Assembly: GCA_001816385.1 (NCBI GenBank)
Contig: MHBW01000009.1
Span: 1 to 34,388 of the forward strand
Length of the DNA: 34,388 nucleotides
From: Candidatus Blackburnbacteria bacterium RIFCSPHIGHO2_01_FULL_43_15b
GTDB taxonomy: Bacteria > Patescibacteriota > Microgenomatia > UBA8517 > UBA10165
Reading direction: 5' to 3'
Part shown: piece by piece, positions 31,359-34,388 of the stretch
Layout of the letters: every line of letters begins with the position of its first letter
How positions within the stretch are numbered: the first letter of the stretch is position 1
The notes under the pieces: generated by a model
Database searches by the model: none
What the model was told of the DNA's origin: nothing
Seen by the model: only the letters and a program-made list of their open reading frames with translations
Made by a program: the position numbers and the translations under genes

Positions 31359-31607
31359 TTAGAGCAAAAGATCATCACTTTCATAAAAAAGCTTGTTTAT
31401 TTCTTCGTCTTCGTCATTAAAATCATCAGGGACAGAAATTTTCCCTTTCAGGGCACCCGGCATACGAGGCTGGAGTTCTTCTTTGTGCGGCACAAGCCTA
31501 GCAACTGGCTTGCCAGCTTTAGCTATGATTACCTCTTTTCCTTGCGCTACTTGCTCAAGAAGCTTAGAAAGGTTGGTTTTGGCTTCGTGGATGTTGGCTA
31601 TTATCAT
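31359..31607 (-). CDS. Phd/YefM-type antitoxin
   Basis: The protein (82 aa from ATG 31607) has the Phd/YefM N-terminal DNA-binding domain, IIANIHEAKTNLSKLLEQVAQGKEVIIAKAGKPVARLVP, and an acidic C-terminal tail (DDFNDEDEEINKLFYESDD) that should wrap the toxin. The track start (GTG 31613) lies upstream of the predicted transcription start, so ATG 31607 is preferred. Its promoter carries two tandem 10-bp palindromes that are almost certainly its own operator. It pairs with the PIN toxin gene 5 nt downstream. Confidence 0.9.
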   Translation of the reverse strand: MIIANIHEAKTNLSKLLEQVAQGKEVIIAKAGKPVARLVPHKEELQPRMPGALKGKISVPDDFNDEDEEINKLFYESDDLLL

Positions 31608-31616
31608 ATCCACTCA

Positions 31617-31645
31617 ATCTTAGCTAAGTTAGCTAACTTTGTCAA
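31617..31645 (-). promoter_or_regulatory. Toxin-antitoxin promoter with tandem operator palindromes
   Basis: On the minus strand a perfect TTGACA (31640-31645), a 17-nt spacer and TAAGAT (31617-31622) are seen. The spacer and -10 are filled by two 10-bp palindromes sharing one base, CTTAGCTAAG (31619-31628) and GTTAGCTAAC (31628-31637), period 9 bp. Binding by the antitoxin would block RNA polymerase. Confidence 0.75.
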
Positions 31646-31649
31646 CAAT

Positions 31650-33098
31650 CTAATTTGCTAAGGCTTTTGGAGGTATGTAGGCTTCGAAGGTGTCGCCGAC
31701 ACGGAAGTCCATCTGAGGCTCGAAATACGTCCCGAACTCCTCGCCAATTTGGTCGATCTTATCAACTTCCTGTCTTTGCTTCTTTAAAGAAGAGATACGC
31801 ACATTGCCTAAATTCTTGTCTTCGCGAACTAGCCTTACTTTGTCTGTTTTAGTTATCCTGCCATCCAAAAGCCTGCATCCGGCAATTTTTGAAACTTTGT
31901 CATGTGTAAATTGGGCAATAACTTGCGCTTTACCTATTATTTTTTCACTTTGGGATTCCTCTAATTCTTTTTGCCACTTCTCCACATCTGATAGCAGTTC
32001 ATAAATTATCCTATATGTATAAACTTTTACATTTTCCTCGTCGGCCAATTTTTGAATATCTTTTGAAACCTTAACACTAAACCCGATTACGGGACATCGG
32101 GTCGAAAACGCTAATGCGATATCTGAATCAGCTATATCCCCCACACCCGAGAAGGTTATGCCAACTTTGCTCCCCAACTGTCCTTGGATAGCCTCCAGGG
32201 AACCAGCTGTGTCAGCCTTCAAAATAATCCAAAACCCCTGTTTCTTTCTAGTGATGGGGGACAGGTGATGGGGGGCAGGAACCAGACCGAGAGAGGGAGT
32301 AAGGGTAACTTGGCCAGTGGTAAGCATAGAACCCACAGAAGGAAGATGCTTAAAACCCAAAATTTCAATAGGTAAACCAGGTTGGGCTTCTTTAACAGAT
32401 CTACCTTGCTCATCAAACAAACCTCTTACTCTAGTTCTGATATTTGACTCAGCCACAATATCGCTTCCCACCTTTAAAGTCCCGTTTCTGACAACACAGG
32501 AAACTACCGGCCCGCGCCGGCTATCACGCTCGGTTTCTATCACCACAGCCTCCACCGGCCCTTCTGGATCAGCACTAATTTCCTGTAAATCCGCCGTTAG
32601 GGTAATCAGCTCCAAAAGCTCCTCAATGCCCTGCCCGGTTACTGAAGAAACCTCAACTGCCGTGACATCTCCTCCCCGACCTTCCAGGTATACGCCCTCT
32701 TGAGCTAATTGACCTCTCACCATCTCCGGCTGAGCCGAAGGCAAATCAATCTTGGTTATAGTCACAATAAATGGAGTGTTAGCCTCACGAAGATGCGTTA
32801 AAGATTCTTTCGTTTGGGGCATAACCGCATCATCTGCCGCCACTACTAATATAGCCAAGTCCGCCACTTTCGCTCCTCGGGAACGCATGGCATTAAAAGT
32901 CGCATGCCCGGGAGTATCAATAAATGTGATTTTCTTTCCGCCTTTGGTAGTTACCATCCAAGCCCCAATGCTTTGGGTAATTCCGCCGGCCTCGCGGGAA
33001 GCCACTGAGGTATTTCGAATTCGATCAAGAAGGCTGGTTTTGCCGTGGTCAACGTGACCCAGTACTGAAACAATAGGTGGTCTTTGCTGTAACGCCAT
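31650..33098 (-). CDS. infB: Translation initiation factor IF-2, short form
   Basis: IF-2 brings initiator tRNA to the 30S subunit and promotes subunit joining. This 482-aa copy starts directly at the G domain (PPIVSVLGHVDHGKTSLLD), with G3 DTPGH, G4 TKID and G5 VSSVTG, followed by domains II, III and the C-terminal fMet-tRNA-binding domain (FRVGDTFEAYIPPKALA). The long N-terminal region and IF2_N motif of most bacteria are missing, as is common in CPR genomes. It starts 17 nt after nusA in the classical nusA-infB order. The antitoxin gene begins 42 nt downstream. Confidence 0.95.
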   Translation of the reverse strand: MALQQRPPIVSVLGHVDHGKTSLLDRIRNTSVASREAGGITQSIGAWMVTTKGGKKITFIDTPGHATFNAMRSRGAKVADLAILVVAADDAVMPQTKESLTHLREANTPFIVTITKIDLPSAQPEMVRGQLAQEGVYLEGRGGDVTAVEVSSVTGQGIEELLELITLTADLQEISADPEGPVEAVVIETERDSRRGPVVSCVVRNGTLKVGSDIVAESNIRTRVRGLFDEQGRSVKEAQPGLPIEILGFKHLPSVGSMLTTGQVTLTPSLGLVPAPHHLSPITRKKQGFWIILKADTAGSLEAIQGQLGSKVGITFSGVGDIADSDIALAFSTRCPVIGFSVKVSKDIQKLADEENVKVYTYRIIYELLSDVEKWQKELEESQSEKIIGKAQVIAQFTHDKVSKIAGCRLLDGRITKTDKVRLVREDKNLGNVRISSLKKQRQEVDKIDQIGEEFGTYFEPQMDFRVGDTFEAYIPPKALAN

Positions 33099-33115
33099 AG
33101 TTGGTATAGAGAAGA

Positions 33116-34210
33116 TTACTGCTTCTCATTGTTCTCGGATTCTACGGATTCTGAATTGATTTCCGCAGATTCTGCTTCCTCGATTTTTTCTGCTTGTTCT
33201 ATCGGATGCACAGTCTCCTCTACTTGTGCTGCTCTCTCCACAGAAGTTCCCTCAATGTTTATCCTCCAGTTTGTCAAACGTGAGGCCAAGCGTACATTTT
33301 GACCTTCTTTCCCTATCGCCAGCGACAACTGATCTTCAGGAACTTTTACTCTAGCTTCTTTATTTTTCTCGTCTAGTTTGACCGAGATGCCTTCAGCAGG
33401 CGATAGCGACGCGGCGATAAATTGTTCTTGGTCTTCTGAAAAAGGAATAACATCAATCTTTTCTTCGTTAAGTTCCCCGATAACCGCCTGAACACGAACT
33501 CCCTTTTGTCCAACGCAAGAACCAACCGGATCAACTCCAGATTGCGTGGAATGGACGGCGACTTTAGTTCTGTTTCCTGCCTCCCGGGCAATGGCACGAA
33601 TTTCGACGCTACCTGAACCAATTTCCGGAACTTCGCGGGCAAAGAGTTTAACGACAATTTCCGGATCAGAGCGGGAAAGAATAAGCTCCCGGCCGCGCTC
33701 GGTTTCTCTGATTTCTTTTAATAAAAAGGTTAGACGCTGATTTAAATTAAACTTTTCATTTGGAATTCGCTCTTGGGGAGGAAGAATAGCCTCAGTTCTG
33801 CCAATATCAATTCTAACATTAGGTCCGTCAAAGCGAAGTACAGTTCCAGAGACTAAAGTCCCAATTCTTTTCTCATATTGAGCCAAAATTGCATCTTTTT
33901 CAGCTTCACGAATCTTTTGCAAGATAACTTGTTTTGCAGTTTGGACCGCGATGCGTCCAAATCCCGGAGGGGTTATATCTTCTTTTTTGCCATCCTCTAT
34001 CAAAAATACCCGTGCTTCTCCGGTTTCTGGATCAAGCGTGGCGTCAAATTCTTTTTCTTCGACGTCTTCACCGCGTTCGCGCGCATCGCGTCTGTAGGCT
34101 GCAATAATTGCTTGCTTAATAGTATCCAGAATCAGGCTTGCACCCAAACCTGATTCTTGCACTATCGCATTTAATGCTGATGAAAATTCTGTTCTTGCTA
34201 AAGCTGCCAT
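33116..34210 (-). CDS. nusA: Transcription factor NusA
   Basis: NusA binds RNA polymerase and modulates pausing, termination and antitermination. The 364-aa protein has the N-terminal RNAP-binding domain (about 1-110), S1 (about 112-180, GTVLRFDGPNVRIDIGRTEAILP), KH1 (about 185-265, DPVGSCVGQKGVRVQAVIGEL) and KH2 (about 270-325, LSLAIGKEGQNVRLASRLT), then an acidic tail of about 40 residues (EQAEKIEEAESAEINSES). The C-terminal acidic repeats of E. coli NusA are absent. A terminator-like hairpin ends 7 nt before the ATG, which suggests that nusA transcription is attenuated. It leads the nusA-infB part of the cluster. Confidence 0.95.
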   Translation of the reverse strand: MAALARTEFSSALNAIVQESGLGASLILDTIKQAIIAAYRRDARERGEDVEEKEFDATLDPETGEARVFLIEDGKKEDITPPGFGRIAVQTAKQVILQKIREAEKDAILAQYEKRIGTLVSGTVLRFDGPNVRIDIGRTEAILPPQERIPNEKFNLNQRLTFLLKEIRETERGRELILSRSDPEIVVKLFAREVPEIGSGSVEIRAIAREAGNRTKVAVHSTQSGVDPVGSCVGQKGVRVQAVIGELNEEKIDVIPFSEDQEQFIAASLSPAEGISVKLDEKNKEARVKVPEDQLSLAIGKEGQNVRLASRLTNWRINIEGTSVERAAQVEETVHPIEQAEKIEEAESAEINSESVESENNEKQ

Positions 34211-34217
34211 TATTTAC

Positions 34218-34242
34218 AAAAAACGGCGGGAGCAGTCCCACC
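34218..34242 (-). terminator. Intrinsic terminator hairpin directly before nusA
   Basis: On the minus strand GGTGGGA-CTGC-TCCCGCC (7-bp stem, one wobble) is followed by GTTTTTT, ending 7 nt before the nusA ATG. It is a textbook intrinsic terminator, placed inside the nusA leader. It may be an attenuator for nusA rather than the end of an upstream gene. Confidence 0.75.
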
Positions 34243-34271
34243 GGTTACCTTCCATCTCTAACCTGATCTCT

Positions 34272-34300
34272 AGTTTAACTCGTGGTGTATAATTAGTCAA
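34272..34300 (-). promoter_or_regulatory. nusA promoter candidate
   Basis: On the minus strand TTGACT (34295-34300), a 17-nt spacer and TAAACT (34272-34277) would start transcription near 34265, about 25 nt before the terminator hairpin. The leader carries two similar segments, TAGAGATCAGG and TAGAGATGGAAGG. Confidence 0.45.
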
Positions 34301-34330
34301 GTTCTCGCAATATTCTCCGTACAAATCCGA

Positions 34331-34354
34331 CACTTCCAGTAGAATATGGAAGTG
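34331..34354. repeat. Inverted repeat upstream of nusA
   Basis: CACTTCCA and TGGAAGTG form a perfect 8-bp inverted repeat with an 8-nt loop. No T-tract follows on either strand. It could be an operator or a hairpin at the end of a gene outside the window. Confidence 0.4.
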
Positions 34355-34388
34355 AACCAATTAACAAAGATAAGTCTTGCCTGGGAAC

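Noticed and set aside
34214-34366. Roughly 50-codon ORF upstream of nusA as the end of rimP
   Set aside because: The reading (ending CSRRFL) shows no RimP pattern and runs through a terminator hairpin; I keep only the possibility of a short leader peptide.
1-34388. Alternative genetic code with TGA as Gly
   Set aside because: The DUF5667 gene ends in TGA and no conserved gene has in-frame TGA, so the standard bacterial code applies.

Overview
The window looks like part of a Patescibacteria (Candidate Phyla Radiation) chromosome, most likely from a Microgenomates-type lineage. The clues are compact core proteins (IF-2 of 482 aa without an N-terminal domain, NusA of 364 aa), several CPR-style membrane-anchored proteins with short N-terminal helices, DUF5667 and PsbP-like secreted proteins, tightly packed genes and normal use of TGA as a stop codon. 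The lineage is inferred from protein style, not from a marker phylogeny.

Layout. (1) 78-3263, minus: ftsK, a RodZ-like helix-turn-helix membrane protein and a small membrane protein form an operon. (2) 3349-9572, minus: RNase J, a family 4 uracil-DNA glycosylase without Fe-S cysteines, an AbiEii-like nucleotidyltransferase with its small partner, a membrane-anchored PsbP-like protein, a DUF4258-like/DUF2283 pair, a YfcE-type phosphoesterase and a Lon-type AAA+ ATPase without a protease domain. (3) 9666-13940, plus: a large secreted DUF5667 protein with Cys-rich and Gly/Ser/Tyr-rich regions, a broken Fic gene behind a tRNA 3'-end-like fragment, and a membrane-anchored M23/lipoyl-like protein. 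(4) 13971-26943, minus: a surface-protein locus made of a small cupredoxin-like protein, a 1,680-aa multidomain protein (lamin-tail, four DUF5011 repeats, a duplicated module, FN3), a translationally coupled 2,115-aa heme peroxidase/RTX protein, and a regulator with two winged-helix domains. (5) 27006-34210, minus: the conserved nusA-infB-(DHH-like)-rpsO-pnp information-processing cluster, with a PIN/Phd toxin-antitoxin pair where rbfA usually lies.

The main discovery candidate is the 2,115-aa protein. Its animal-type heme peroxidase appears circularly permuted: the segment carrying the distal histidine, which normally comes first, lies after the RTX repeats about 1,000 residues downstream of the catalytic arginine and proximal histidine. 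Together with the neighbouring cupredoxin-like protein and the coupled giant surface protein, which shares its C-terminal FN3-linker-membrane cassette, this suggests a surface-displayed redox or adhesion system in an organism group that usually lacks heme synthesis.

Other themes are: many promoters whose -10 box lies only 6-13 nt from the start codon with no Shine-Dalgarno sequence, pointing to leaderless transcripts; several palindromic repeats both between and inside genes; four toxin-antitoxin-like or Fic modules in 34 kb; and an intrinsic-terminator-like hairpin directly in front of nusA. All calls come from reading the sequence; no database search was run.
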